Position numbers and translations under genes: made by a program. From contig RJMB01000033.1 in NCBI GenBank assembly GCA_003725585.1, forward strand, positions 1 through 41,431: a stretch of 41,431 bases of DNA, read 5' to 3'. This DNA comes from Halostreptopolyspora alba (lineage in GTDB: Bacteria; Actinomycetota; Actinomycetes; Streptosporangiales; Streptosporangiaceae). The notes beneath the pieces are model-generated. The model did no database searches and was not told the origin of the DNA. It was given only the letters and a program-made list of their open reading frames with translations. Shown one piece after another: positions 26,766 to 36,400 of the stretch. Position 1 is the stretch's first letter. Each line of letters opens with the position of its first letter.

Positions 26766-28079
26766 CTACCCGGTCAGCGAGACCAGAACCAGCAGGAGCA
26801 GCAGGATGATGATCACGACCAGCACGGCCGGGACCACCCACCCCTGGGACAGCAGGGGATCCTCCTGCTGTGGCGGGGCCTGCCGGTGTGGCGGCTGTTG
26901 CGGGGGTTGCTGCGGCATCTGGTGCGCCCCGTAGACGGTGTTGGGCCCCATCGTGTGCGGGGGCGGCGCGCCCATCCCCGGGTGGCCCCCCGTGGCGCCC
27001 GGACCCGGCGTCTGCTGCGGCTGCGGCCCCATCGGGGGCTGCCCCGGCGGACCGAACCCGCCCTGCTGTGGCCCCGACATCGGGCCTCCCCCACCCCCTT
27101 GCGGATGGGGGTGCGGGGTCTGCGGACCGCTCGGCCCCGCGGATCCGGGAGGGGTCTGCGGACCGCTCGGGGCCGAGAACCCCGGCGCGGACTGGGGGCC
27201 ACTGGGAGTCTCGGTCTCCGCGATCCGCTCACCCTCCTTGAGGGCCTCGTCCGCCGAGGGGGGCTCGGCGGCGTCGTGCCCGAGGAGCCGCATGAGCAGA
27301 CCCTGCGCGCTGGGGCGCTGCGAGGGGTCCTTGTTCAGGCAGCTCGCGACGATGGGCCGGAGGTAGTCGGGAATCCCGTCAATATCGGGTGGGGCGCTGA
27401 CCACCCGGTGGACCACGGCGGGCACGCTGTCGGCGCCGAAGGGGGCGTTGCCCGTGGAAGCGAACGCGATGACGCAGCCCCAGGCGAATATGTCGACCTT
27501 GTCGGTGACCCCCTTGCCCTCGATCTGCTCGGGAGCCATGTAGGAGGGCGTGCCCATGATCGAGTTGGTCATCGTGGCACCGCTGTCGGTCACCCGCGCG
27601 ATGCCGAAGTCGATCACCCGAGGGCCGTCGGGTCCCAGGAGCACGTTGCCGGGCTTGAAGTCGCGGTGCACGATGCCCGCCTGGTGGATCGCGACGAGCG
27701 CGGTGGCCGTTGTCACAGCGAGCCGCTGCAACGAGGCCCCCTTGTGCGGCCCCTTGGCCGCGACCGACTCCTGCAACGACTGGCCCGGCACGAACTCGCT
27801 GACCACATAGGGCTGTTCCTCGTCGAGGTTGGCCTCGTGGATGGCGGCCGTGCAGAACGACGCGACCTTCTGGGCCGCGCGCACCTCCCGCTCGAAACGC
27901 TTACGGAGCTCGTCGTCCTCGGACCACTCGGCGTTCAGGACCTTGATCGCGACCTCGTCGCCCTCGCTGTCGCGACCGAGGTAGACGACACCCTGACCGC
28001 CCTTCCCCAGACGACCGACCACGCTGTACTGACCGAACGCGGGGGGATCGCTCGGTAGCAGCGACTCGGGACCGGGCAT
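26766..28079 (-). CDS. Membrane-anchored Ser/Thr protein kinase (Hanks type)
   Basis: The 437-residue product has an N-terminal kinase domain (about 17-270): glycine loop GKGGQG, Lys46 (VAIKVL), HRDFKPGN with catalytic Asp140, DFG (Asp157) and GTPSYMAPEQ, with Thr/Ser in the activation loop. A Pro/Gly/Gln-rich linker (about 290-405) leads to a single membrane helix (413-435) at the extreme C-terminus, with only two residues after it. It has no PASTA or other extracellular sensor, so input probably comes from the linker or partners. GGAGG precedes the ATG. It sits 30 bases downstream of the SIS gene and is probably the last gene of the manB unit. Confidence 0.92.
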   Translation of the reverse strand: MPGPESLLPSDPPAFGQYSVVGRLGKGGQGVVYLGRDSEGDEVAIKVLNAEWSEDDELRKRFEREVRAAQKVASFCTAAIHEANLDEEQPYVVSEFVPGQSLQESVAAKGPHKGASLQRLAVTTATALVAIHQAGIVHRDFKPGNVLLGPDGPRVIDFGIARVTDSGATMTNSIMGTPSYMAPEQIEGKGVTDKVDIFAWGCVIAFASTGNAPFGADSVPAVVHRVVSAPPDIDGIPDYLRPIVASCLNKDPSQRPSAQGLLMRLLGHDAAEPPSADEALKEGERIAETETPSGPQSAPGFSAPSGPQTPPGSAGPSGPQTPHPHPQGGGGGPMSGPQQGGFGPPGQPPMGPQPQQTPGPGATGGHPGMGAPPPHTMGPNTVYGAHQMPQQPPQQPPHRQAPPQQEDPLLSQGWVVPAVLVVIIILLLLLVLVSLTG

Positions 28080-28109
28080 CGAAGTCCTCCAGTGAGGTCG
28101 TGGCCGGCG

Positions 28110-29207
28110 CTAGCGCACGACCGGGGTATGGGTCAGAGGGTCAACGCCATACGCGACAGCGAGATACACACTGGCGTAATCGGCTAGTGCGATCAAACCG
28201 GCAAGACGTTCGAGCACGTGCCCCTCACCCGTGGCGAGCTCGCGCACGGTCACGCCCCGCTCCCGCGCGCCCTCGGCGACGGTGGCCATGTCCTCGGACG
28301 CCTCCGGGGGTTCCCCGGAGTCGCGCAGCAGAACCGCCAGGAGTCGCGTGGCGCCATCCTCGACGGGGTCGTCGAAGATGGAACGCGGCCCGGTTCCACC
28401 GAAGGGACCGTCCACGGTGGCGAACTGGTCCCACAACGCGCCGGGAAGTCGACCGCGAAAAGCAGGATAACGGGCATTTGCCCCAAGCGCGGAAGCGAAG
28501 CGGGCCGCGGCCACGGACGCGAGCGGGGTCGCGGACCACACCACCGGAAGCGACCCACCGAGGTCGAGCGCGAGTGATTTGGCCGGGTTCTCCCATGACT
28601 CGGCTCCGGGCCGGCACTCCCGCGCCGTCTCCTCGAGCCGCACCGCCGCGGCCTCGACAGCGGCGTCAGCGTCCGGGACCGCCGGCAGGCCAGCGGCGGC
28701 CACGGCGGTGAGCAGCGCGGCGAGGACACCCCAGGGGGTCTCCGAGGTGTCGCCCGCGGGCGGAATCACCACCTGAGGGGAACGTGACTGTTCGGCGTAG
28801 GGAGCGATGGGGCCGCCGGCGGGCTCCACCGCGAGGAAACGGCACCCCCGCCGCACCGCGTCGGCGGCGAGCCGGGCGGTGACCTCGGCGTCGTGGCCGG
28901 ATGTGGACGCGACAGCCATGACAAGGTCATGCGTCGAGACCCATCCGGGCAGCCGGTAGTCGCGCACGGTATGGACCGGAACGGGGAATCCGGTCCCGGC
29001 CACCGCCTCGAGCAGGTCGCCGGCCAGGGCCGCGGCGCCGGAACCGGCCACCACGACGGCCCGGGGTCGGCCCTCGGCCTCGAGCGGGCCGAGATCGGCC
29101 TCCACCGCGGCCGAACGAGCCGCGCGAAGGCGCGCGGCGGCCGAGGCGACACCGCGAAGCACGTCGGAGTCCGCGTCGAGCTCGTCGATCCGGTGCTCCT
29201 CGAACAT
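28110..29207 (-). CDS. SIS-domain protein, phosphomannose/phosphoglucose isomerase-like
   Basis: The 365-residue product has two SIS (sugar isomerase) domains. The first includes AVVVAGSGAAALAGDLLE and VMAVASTSGHDAEVTA (the sugar-phosphate loop). The second ends with the bacterial PGI/PMI C-terminal pattern ADYASVYLAVAYGVDPLTHTPVV. It corresponds in order to M. tuberculosis Rv3256c and Streptomyces genes beside manB, so it likely acts on mannose-6-phosphate/fructose-6-phosphate or a related sugar phosphate. The catalytic residues of true PMIs are not all evident. ATG at 29207 was chosen (MFEEHRIDELD); GGGAGG sits 12 bases before it and three before a GTG at 29216, so the exact start is open. 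Confidence 0.85.
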   Translation of the reverse strand: MFEEHRIDELDADSDVLRGVASAAARLRAARSAAVEADLGPLEAEGRPRAVVVAGSGAAALAGDLLEAVAGTGFPVPVHTVRDYRLPGWVSTHDLVMAVASTSGHDAEVTARLAADAVRRGCRFLAVEPAGGPIAPYAEQSRSPQVVIPPAGDTSETPWGVLAALLTAVAAAGLPAVPDADAAVEAAAVRLEETARECRPGAESWENPAKSLALDLGGSLPVVWSATPLASVAAARFASALGANARYPAFRGRLPGALWDQFATVDGPFGGTGPRSIFDDPVEDGATRLLAVLLRDSGEPPEASEDMATVAEGARERGVTVRELATGEGHVLERLAGLIALADYASVYLAVAYGVDPLTHTPVVR

Positions 29208-29253
29208 CAATGTCACGGCCCTCCCCCGCGATACCGCGTCAACGTAGCACTCG

Positions 29254-29430
29254 CTAGGCGATCTCCCGGGCCTCGTCGACGAGCAGCACCGGGATGCCGT
29301 CACGGATCGGATAGGCCAGCCCGCTCTCGTCACAGACCAGCTCGTCGGTCTCGTCGTCGTAGCGCAGCGGTGCCCTGCTCTTGGGGCAGGCCAGGATCTC
29401 CAGCAGCCAGTCATCGATCTTGACGCTCAT
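29254..29430 (-). CDS. Trm112-family small protein
   Basis: This 58-residue protein starts MSVKIDDWLLEILACPKSRA and ends with the family's AYPIRDGIPVLLVDEAREI pattern. Trm112 proteins form small zinc-ribbon-like domains that in eukaryotes activate methyltransferases; the bacterial role is unknown. The usual CPxC...CxxC cluster is reduced here to Cys15 and Cys33, so zinc binding is doubtful. GAGGAG lies six bases before the ATG. It sits between manB and the SIS gene, as in Streptomyces. It is too short to be found by length filters alone but is convincing from sequence and context. Confidence 0.88.
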   Translation of the reverse strand: MSVKIDDWLLEILACPKSRAPLRYDDETDELVCDESGLAYPIRDGIPVLLVDEAREIA

Positions 29431-29473
29431 GCGGCTCCTCGTTCCTTGGCTCGGTGTCGGCGCGGGTCTCGTC

Positions 29474-30838
29474 TCAGGCCCGGATGATGGCGAGGACGTC
29501 GTCGCGGATCCTGGCCATGCTCTCCGTGTCGGGGGCCTCGACGTTGAGGCGCAGCAGCGGTTCGGTGTTCGAGGCCCGCAGGTTGAACCACCCGCCCTCG
29601 GCGAAGCTCACCGTGAGGCCGTCGAGGTGATCGACGCTGACCCCCACGCGGTCCGCGTAGGCGGCCTCGGCGGCGGCCATGCGTTCCGCCTGGTCGGCGA
29701 CCTCGGAGTTGATCTCCCCGGAGGCGACGTAGCGGGAGAACTCGGCGGAGATCTCCGACAGGGGGCGGAAGTCGTGCCCGAGCACACTGAGCACGTGCAT
29801 GGCGGCGAGCATACCCGTATCGGCGCGCCAGAAGTCGCGGAAGTAGTAGTGGGCCGAGTGCTCTCCCCCGAAGATCGCCCCGGTCTCGGCCATGGTCGCC
29901 TTGATGAAGGAGTGGCCGACGCGGGTCCGCACCGGCTCCCCGCCGTGCTCGGCCACGATCTCCGGCACCGCGGCCGAGGTGATCAGGTTGTGGATGACGG
30001 TCGCGCCCGGCTCCTTGGCCAGCTCCCGCACGGCGACCATGGCGGTGATCGCCGACGGTGAGACCGGCTCTCCCCGCTCGTCCACCACGAAGCAGCGGTC
30101 GGCGTCGCCGTCGAAGGCGAGCCCGATGTCGGCTCCGGTCTGGACCACTTTGGCCCGCAGGTCCTCGAGGTTGGCCGGGTCGATGGGGTTCGCCGGATGG
30201 TTCGGGAAGGTGCCGTCGAGCTCGAAGTACATCGGCACCACCCGCAACGGCAGCGGCTCCAACAACCGGTCACCGAGTACCGCCGGCACCGTGTAGCCGC
30301 CCATACCGTTCCCGGCGTCGACGACCACGGTCAGCGGCCGCACCTCGGAGAGGTCGACCAGGGAGCGCAGGTAGGCAGCGTAGCTGGACAGCAGGTCACG
30401 CTCGGTGACGGTGCCCATGGGGCCGCCGTACTCGGGGGCTCCCGTCTCGGCGAGCCTCCGGATCTCGTCGAGACCGGTGTCACCGCTGATCGGCGCGGCA
30501 CCCTCACGGCACATCTTGATGCCGTTGTACTCGGCCGGGTTGTGGCTCGCGGTGAACACCGCTCCCGGGAGCCCGAGGTGGCCGGACGCGTAATAGAGCA
30601 TGTCGGTCGATCCCAGCCCCGCCGAGATCACGTCGACTCCCTGCCCCGTCACCCCCTCGGAGAACGCCGCGGCGAGTTCGGGCGAGGAGGGCCGCATGTC
30701 GTGGGCCACGATGACGCTGCGCGCCCCGGCCACCCGGGCGAAACCCGCACCGACCGCGCGCGCGACACCGGCGTCGATGGTGTCTGGAACCACTCCCCTG
30801 ACGTCGTACGCCTTGAAGATCTGACCGAGGTCACCCAC
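29474..30838 (-). CDS. manB: Phosphomannomutase/phosphoglucomutase
   Basis: The enzyme interconverts mannose-6-phosphate and mannose-1-phosphate (and often the glucose forms), feeding GDP-mannose for lipoglycans and glycoproteins. The 454-residue product has the phosphoserine loop TASHNPAEYNG (Ser98), the metal loop DGDADR, the sugar-specificity loop GGEHSAHYYF and the phosphate-binding RASNTEP. GTG at 30838 is preceded by GGAG at about five to six bases and matches the family start (GQIFKAYDVRG); the longer frame upstream is not family-like. It follows DUF3499 and precedes the Trm112-like and SIS genes in the conserved actinobacterial order. Confidence 0.95.
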   Translation of the reverse strand: MGDLGQIFKAYDVRGVVPDTIDAGVARAVGAGFARVAGARSVIVAHDMRPSSPELAAAFSEGVTGQGVDVISAGLGSTDMLYYASGHLGLPGAVFTASHNPAEYNGIKMCREGAAPISGDTGLDEIRRLAETGAPEYGGPMGTVTERDLLSSYAAYLRSLVDLSEVRPLTVVVDAGNGMGGYTVPAVLGDRLLEPLPLRVVPMYFELDGTFPNHPANPIDPANLEDLRAKVVQTGADIGLAFDGDADRCFVVDERGEPVSPSAITAMVAVRELAKEPGATVIHNLITSAAVPEIVAEHGGEPVRTRVGHSFIKATMAETGAIFGGEHSAHYYFRDFWRADTGMLAAMHVLSVLGHDFRPLSEISAEFSRYVASGEINSEVADQAERMAAAEAAYADRVGVSVDHLDGLTVSFAEGGWFNLRASNTEPLLRLNVEAPDTESMARIRDDVLAIIRA

Positions 30839-30988
30839 TGCTACTCCGAGACGGGTCGAGGTAGTTGCCGAGCGCGCGGGACGCCACCGCGCCACGGGCT
30901 CACCGACGGTATTGGTGTCCCGCGTGCCAGTGCCCACGCCGGTACCAAACTACAGGACCGGGACGCGCTGTCCGGCGACCAGCTCGGC

Positions 30989-31393
30989 TCAGGACTCGCG
31001 TGTGGAGGGGCCTTCCGACGACTGGTCCGGGTTCTCCGGCTCGGACTTGACGACACGCAGGTGACCCTTGCGGTTGGTCTCGACTCCCCGCCCCACGGGA
31101 CCGCGCGTGTTCGGTGGCCGCGCGGCCTCACGGACGGCGTCCGCGAGCGCCTCGAGGTCATCGCTTCCGGGGCCACCGGCGGTGTTCTCGGCGGGCAGCC
31201 GAACGACCTCCCACCCGCGGGGGGCCGTGAGCCGCTCGGCGTGCATCGCGCACAGGTCGTAGCAGTGCGGTTCGACGTAGGCGGCGAGTGGCCCGAGCAC
31301 GGCCGTGGAGTCGGCATAGACATAGGTAAGCGTGAACACCGCTGGCTGCCTGCACGCGGTACGCGAGCAGCGTCGTACAACGCTCACGGTCAC
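30989..31393 (-). CDS. DUF3499 family protein
   Basis: The 134-residue product has conserved Cys residues early (RRCSRTACRQPA), a second Cys/His group (EPHCYDLCAMHAERLTAPRGW) and a basic, variable tail. The Cys/His pairs suggest a small zinc-binding fold. It corresponds by position to M. tuberculosis Rv3258c and Streptomyces DUF3499 genes upstream of manB; function is unknown. GTG at 31393 was chosen, with GGAAAGG about ten bases upstream; a GTG at 31387 or ATG at 31429 would also be in frame. The 150 bases between it and manB could hold a manB promoter. Confidence 0.85.
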   Translation of the reverse strand: MTVSVVRRCSRTACRQPAVFTLTYVYADSTAVLGPLAAYVEPHCYDLCAMHAERLTAPRGWEVVRLPAENTAGGPGSDDLEALADAVREAARPPNTRGPVGRGVETNRKGHLRVVKSEPENPDQSSEGPSTRES

Positions 31394-31494
31394 CGACTGT
31401 ATGCCTTTCCCCGCACCTGGCGCCAGCATCGTCTCGGGTGTCCACATCGTGTGTCACCGCTCGTTCGGGGGCTGCGCGAGAACCGAGGATGGCA

Positions 31495-31500
31495 TAGTCT
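31495..31500 (+). promoter_or_regulatory. Candidate -10 element for a leaderless metallopeptidase mRNA
   Basis: TAGTCT fits the actinobacterial -10 pattern TAnnnT and ends six bases before the GTG at 31507. No ribosome site lies at a usable distance from that GTG; the nearest GAGGA is about 20 bases away. Together these suggest transcription starting at or next to the start codon, giving a leaderless mRNA. No strong -35 is visible. Confidence 0.4.
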
Positions 31501-31506
31501 CGAAGT

Positions 31507-31944
31507 GTGCGACGAGTGCACCGACAGAGGGTCCAAGCCGACCGGGTACGGCGCCGCGACCGTAGGGGACGCGGTATACGGGGTCCACTGACCCCGCCCC
31601 AGCTACCCATTTCGCGTAGCCGGGCCCAGATCTTCGACGACCTAGTACTCGACGCCGTCGAACGCCTGGAGCGCGTGTGGGCACGCGAGCTGGCCAACGT
31701 GGAGTTCCTGGTCGAGGACGTCCCCCAGGTCCCGCCTGGGATCACCGCCGACGACGGCATCCCGTTCTCCCGCCTCGAGTCCGCCGGTGGGGGCCGGGCC
31801 CGGATCACCGTCTACCGCAGACCGGTCGAGATCCGCACCAAGGATCCGGAGGAGATGGCGTTTCTCGTCCACGACACGGTGGTGGAGGAGGTGGCCAATC
31901 TCCTGGGGCTCGAGCCCGAGACCATCGACCCCGAATCCCGTTGA
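31507..31944 (+). CDS. Zincin-like metallopeptidase family protein with altered motif
   Basis: The 145-residue product belongs to the small zincin-like family found next to manB and whiB in actinobacteria (position of M. tuberculosis Rv3259). A basic N-terminus (1-27) is followed by FDDLVLDAVERLERVWAREL and VYRRPVEIRTKDPEEMAFLV, both family-like. The zinc motif HExxH reads HDTVV here: the first His is kept, the catalytic Glu is Asp and the second His is Val, so protease activity is unlikely. The GTG start has a -10-like element but no ribosome site, suggesting a leaderless message. It is divergent from DUF3499 and convergent with DUF5719. Confidence 0.82.
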   Translation: MRRVHRQRVQADRVRRRDRRGRGIRGPLTPPQLPISRSRAQIFDDLVLDAVERLERVWARELANVEFLVEDVPQVPPGITADDGIPFSRLESAGGGRARITVYRRPVEIRTKDPEEMAFLVHDTVVEEVANLLGLEPETIDPESR

Positions 31945-31966
31945 GTTCGTGGTCGTCACCGCGCAC

Positions 31967-31985
31967 CGTAGCTACCGTAGCTACG
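31967..31985. terminator. Dyad between convergent metallopeptidase and DUF5719 genes
   Basis: CGTAGCTAC (31967-31975) and GTAGCTACG (31977-31985) are exact reverse complements around one base. The element also contains two direct copies of the 8-bp palindrome GTAGCTAC. It lies 23 bases past the metallopeptidase stop and 31 bases beyond the end of the DUF5719 gene. A bidirectional terminator is the simplest reading; a protein-binding site is possible. Confidence 0.5.
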
Positions 31986-32016
31986 AGAGCGACGAACGAG
32001 GGTGGGCCCGCTCCCC

Positions 32017-33459
32017 CTAGGGCACCGCGCTGGTGAGGCTGTCACTGACCGCCGGCAGCGCCACCTCCGAGGGGGCGGGCCGGAGCGGGACCGTTGTTGT
32101 GGCGGCGCCGTCGTCCGAGTTCCGGGTGAGTTCCCGCGCGCCGTACACCGGCGGGGAGTCCTCGGGCACCCGCACCGTGAGGGCGTGCGCCTCCTCAGGG
32201 CTCGCGACCTCCGCGACCCGGGTGTGGCCCGCCTCGATGTCCACCGTCTGGGACTCGCCCTGCGCCCCGTCCTCGTCGAAGGCGGTGACGACCACGCTCA
32301 CGTCGCGCTCCGGAGCCCCGAGGACCAGTCGGCTCTCGGTACCTTCGGGGTTCGCCGGCACGACGGCCGTGGTGCTCATCGGCCCCTCGAGTGGTGCGGC
32401 GGCCGCGGTGTAGGAGGTGTCGTCGCCGTCGTCGCGCTCCATGGTCACACCCGCCACGACCGGCCGGTCCGACTCGACCACGACGGTGCCGGGCCGCCCC
32501 TGCAACGGGCCTTCGAGGCTCATCGTGGCCGACGCGGACGGGGGGACGTTCAGGTCGTCGAGGTTCGCGTCCTCCACCTCCCCTTCGGGGGTGAACGCCC
32601 GCGCGTTCACGGTGACCGGCTCGTCCTCCGGTGCCGCGACGACGAGTCGCCGCGCGCCCCCGCCCTCGGGGACCCCGGGAACCACGTGCCGCTTGGCCGG
32701 CTCCGTGGTCGGGGGCACCCAGTCCTGCCCCGAATCCGTCCGCTCGGCGAACAGCGACGCGGCGACACGGCCCTTGTTGGAACGGACGTGCACGGCGACC
32801 GACTCGGTGTCCTCGACCAGGTCGGTGAGCGAGATCTCCTCGTCCTGGTGGGGATCGATCGAGATACCACGGGTCTTCTCGGCCAGCACCGGCCCGTCGG
32901 GCGCGTAGATGTCCACGCTGACGGTGGCCGGATCCTCGTCGACGTTGGCGAGGAGCAGCTGGGTCCCCTGCAGTGCCTCTCCGCCGGGGGCGGTGAACCA
33001 GGTACTCACGCTCGGCTCGACACAGCGCACCTCGGTCGCGTGGGGCTCCTCCTCGCCCAGGGTGATCTGGCTGGCCTCCAGCCCGCTCGCGAACGCGCCC
33101 TCGGCGCGTATCACCGACTGCCGGTCGATCTCGGTGGTGTCCTCGCCCCACGGCTCGCCCAGCTCCTCGGCGGTTCCCAGCCGATCGGCGTCGCCGCTGT
33201 TCTCCGCCACGGCCAGCGTCCCGGACTCCTGCTGACCTCCGGGGGCGAACGCCGCCAGCTCGCTCTCGCGGTCGTCGCCGCGCGGCACGGGGCAGATCCG
33301 CGTGGCCGACTCCACCTCCACCACCTCGGGGGCCTCGGCGACACCGCCGCCGGCACCCGCGTCGATGGCGCCGAGCGCGCTGGCCACGCCGAACAGCGCG
33401 GCCAGCGCCACCACGACCAGGCCCAGCAGCGCGAACCTGTTCTCGACCAGCAGCTTCAC
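32017..33459 (-). CDS. DUF5719 family exported protein
   Basis: The 480-residue product starts MKLLVENRFALLGLVVVALA, with a membrane anchor at about 10-30, and continues as a long extracytoplasmic region rich in Glu, Ala, Val and Thr. That region has repeated beta-sandwich-like strands and only two obvious Cys (CPVPRGDD and the later RCVEPSVSTWF). DUF5719 proteins are found downstream of the large GT2 membrane glycosyltransferase in actinobacteria; function is unknown. Its GTG start overlaps the glycosyltransferase stop as GTGA, so the two proteins are probably made together and may work as a pair at the membrane. Confidence 0.88.
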   Translation of the reverse strand: MKLLVENRFALLGLVVVALAALFGVASALGAIDAGAGGGVAEAPEVVEVESATRICPVPRGDDRESELAAFAPGGQQESGTLAVAENSGDADRLGTAEELGEPWGEDTTEIDRQSVIRAEGAFASGLEASQITLGEEEPHATEVRCVEPSVSTWFTAPGGEALQGTQLLLANVDEDPATVSVDIYAPDGPVLAEKTRGISIDPHQDEEISLTDLVEDTESVAVHVRSNKGRVAASLFAERTDSGQDWVPPTTEPAKRHVVPGVPEGGGARRLVVAAPEDEPVTVNARAFTPEGEVEDANLDDLNVPPSASATMSLEGPLQGRPGTVVVESDRPVVAGVTMERDDGDDTSYTAAAAPLEGPMSTTAVVPANPEGTESRLVLGAPERDVSVVVTAFDEDGAQGESQTVDIEAGHTRVAEVASPEEAHALTVRVPEDSPPVYGARELTRNSDDGAATTTVPLRPAPSEVALPAVSDSLTSAVP

Positions 33460-36400
33460 GACGAACCACCCTTCCGGCGGCCACGGCGACCGCGGTGGCC
33501 ACGTGTCTCCCGCCGCGTGCCCTTCGCGTGCCGCCGGGACCCACGCCCACCGATCGGGTTGCGGGGCCGCGGCGCCGGCTGCGCCTCCTCCTCACGGATG
33601 TCGTCCTCGGTGCGCATGCCGGGAAGCGCGAGTACCACGGCCACCACGAGGAGCGCGGTCTGGGTGAGCAGCCACGCCTGCCGGGTGAGTCCCGTCCGGC
33701 TGAGTTCCAGATCACCGCCGGTCGCGGGAAGCTCGAACGCCTGTAGTCCCGCCTCGGCCTCGGCCGATTCGAGCTCGTCGCCGTCGAGTGTGGCCCGCCA
33801 GTCACCGTCGGAGGGTTCGGCCAGTAGCAGGGTACGGGACCCGCTTCCGGGGGGCACCCGGACGGTGTCGTCGGACTCGTCCGTGTCGCGCAGCACCGTC
33901 GTCGTACCGTCGCTGTCGACGACGCGCAGCCGACCGGTGTCCTCGTCCAGCCGCCACAGCGCGAAGTCCGACGACAGCATCAGCCGCGCCATTCCGGGCG
34001 TGCCGTCCATCGTGTCGACCATGGTGAGGTCGGCGTCGTCCCCGATATCGGGGTAGGGCAGTAGCACGTAACCGATACCGAACCGGGCGAGCACCTCGGT
34101 CTCGTCGGCGTTCGCGCCACCGACCAGCCCGGCCACGGCCCGGCCCAGCACCTCCCTGGCCGGCTCCTCGGCGGGTACCTGCTCCTCACCGATGCGTGGC
34201 TCTCGCCCGCGCAGCACGCTGTAGGTGACGGAGTCGTCACGCTCCTGGTCGATGACGAGCGTGCGCACACCCGACCCGTCGTCGCTGAGCGCGCCGAGGT
34301 ATCCGGGAATGGCCGACCCGGCGTCTCCGTCGAGGGGGCCCTGGGTGCCGTTCCACATCCACACCGCGGCGGCCGAGACCGGGGTGGTCAGCGCCAGGGC
34401 GGCGACCGCGAGCGCGAACATCCGGCGCATCCCGCCGAGCCGCACCATGAGCCCGAAGGACTGCGCCGCCGTGGCCGCCGACAGCAGCAGCGCCGTGGCG
34501 GCGAACGCCAGGGCGACTCCGGGCCAGGCGGGAGCCGTCGGTCCGCCGTAGGGGGGCGCGACCGCCATGTGGCCGATGACGATGGCCACCAGCATCCCGA
34601 ACAGCGCGATGCTCCAACCGATCGAGACCAGCATGCGCCGCCGGAGCAACAGCAGGGCGCACAGCGCGGCCACGACGAACCCGGCGGTGACCCAGATCGG
34701 CGGCGTACCGGGGCCGCCCGGGGAGAGCATCAACAGCTGGGCCGCCGACGCCGGGGTGTCGCCGGGCTGGTGCAGTCCGGCCTCCAGGAGCCACATCGAG
34801 GGGTGGGCGAACAGCGAGAGCGACCACGGGAGCAGCAGCACCAACGGGGCGAGCAGCACGAGGCCGATGCTGACGTAGAGTCTGCGGCCGACATGCCCGA
34901 AGGCCACCGCCACCAGCACCCCGACGACCAGGGCGAGCAACCACACCAGGGGCACGAACGCGGCGGCGATGCTGAGCAGCAGCGCCAGTGTCCAGGCGGC
35001 GCGGCGTGACCTGCGTGGCGGCAGTGTCAGGATCCGGAGCACCAGCAGCCCCAGCACCGGAAGCATGGCGTGCACCAGGGCGGTGCCCACTCTCCCCTGG
35101 GCGACCGCTCCCGTGGCCATGGGCAGCAGGGCGTAGGACCCGGCCATCCAGATCTGCGCCGGCCCGTAGTGCAGGACGCGTTTGGCCAACTGGTAGGCGG
35201 CGAGCCCGGCGAGTGGGACGCAGCCGACCAGGATGATCGTCACGGCCAGCCACGGCTTGCCCAGGGTGATCGTGGAGAGCAGGGCGAGCAGGCCGACATA
35301 GGGCGGCGCCGCGGCACCGGTGCCGACCCCGATGTCGTGCCAGCTGGCCAGGTAGACGGACCACAGGTCGCTGGCCCCACCGATCACCGGTGGCAGCGCG
35401 CCCCCGGCCAGCCGGTCGCCGATGAGCAGCGAGCGCTCCGCGATGAGCGCGACGACGGTGAGCGCCAGCACCAGCAGCACACCGGGCCGGGAGAGGACGC
35501 GGACCACCAGGCTCTGGTCGTCGCGCAACGGGTCCTCGTCCTCGGTTGGCGGCGGGGTGGTCACCGCCTGGTGCCGGCCGGCGGTATCGGCGGCGGGGGC
35601 TCCCGAGACGATGTTGGAGACCGCGTCGGTGAACTGCCGTAACGCCACTCCGCGGGCCATGAACGGCCGGATCGCGCTGTAGGTGCGCCGTCTGTGGCGC
35701 CTGCGTCGGAAGCGGCCGGTCATGAGCCGGAGCGGGGTGAGGTAGACGGTGGTGATCGCCGCCGCCTCGTCGAAGGCGTTGGCGGGCTGTTTCACTATGG
35801 CGTAGGTGAGCACGCGCAGGGCCGACGCGAAGGAGTTGCGCAGCAGCGCCCCGACCATCCCGCCGAACGGCAGGTTCACCAGCAGTACGAACAGCGCGTG
35901 TCGCCGGTCGATCCGGCGGGGGTGGTCACTGGTCGCGCTGATGTGCCGACGCCGGCGCGCGGCCGCCTCGGCGTGGTAGGCCACTGCGTCGGTGACGATG
36001 AGCACGCGGTGTCCCGCGCCTCCGGCGCGCCAGCAGAAGTCGATGTCGTCGCGGAACAGCGGCAGGCGTTTGTCGAAGCCGCCGAGGGCGTCCCAGACAT
36101 CGCGGCGCACGAGCATCCCCGCGCTCGACACCGACAGGACCTTGCGCGTGCCGTCGTGCTGGCCGTGGTCGAACTCGCGCGACTCCAGCCCGGTCTCCCG
36201 GCGCCCGGCCCCGTCGATGGTCACGCCGACCTCGATCAACAGTCGTCGGTCGAACCAGTCGCGCAGCTTGGGTCCGAGCACGGCCGCGTGCGGGTCGTCG
36301 TCGGCGGCTTCCAGCAGGTGCTGGAGCGCGTCGGGGTCCGGGGTACAGTCGTCGTGCACCAGCCAGATCCACTCGGTGGCGTCGGAGGCCGCGCCGGGGA

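Noticed and set aside
32002-34056. 684-codon plus-strand frame over DUF5719/GT2
   Set aside because: Antisense shadow; the minus-strand genes have clear domains and coupled starts.
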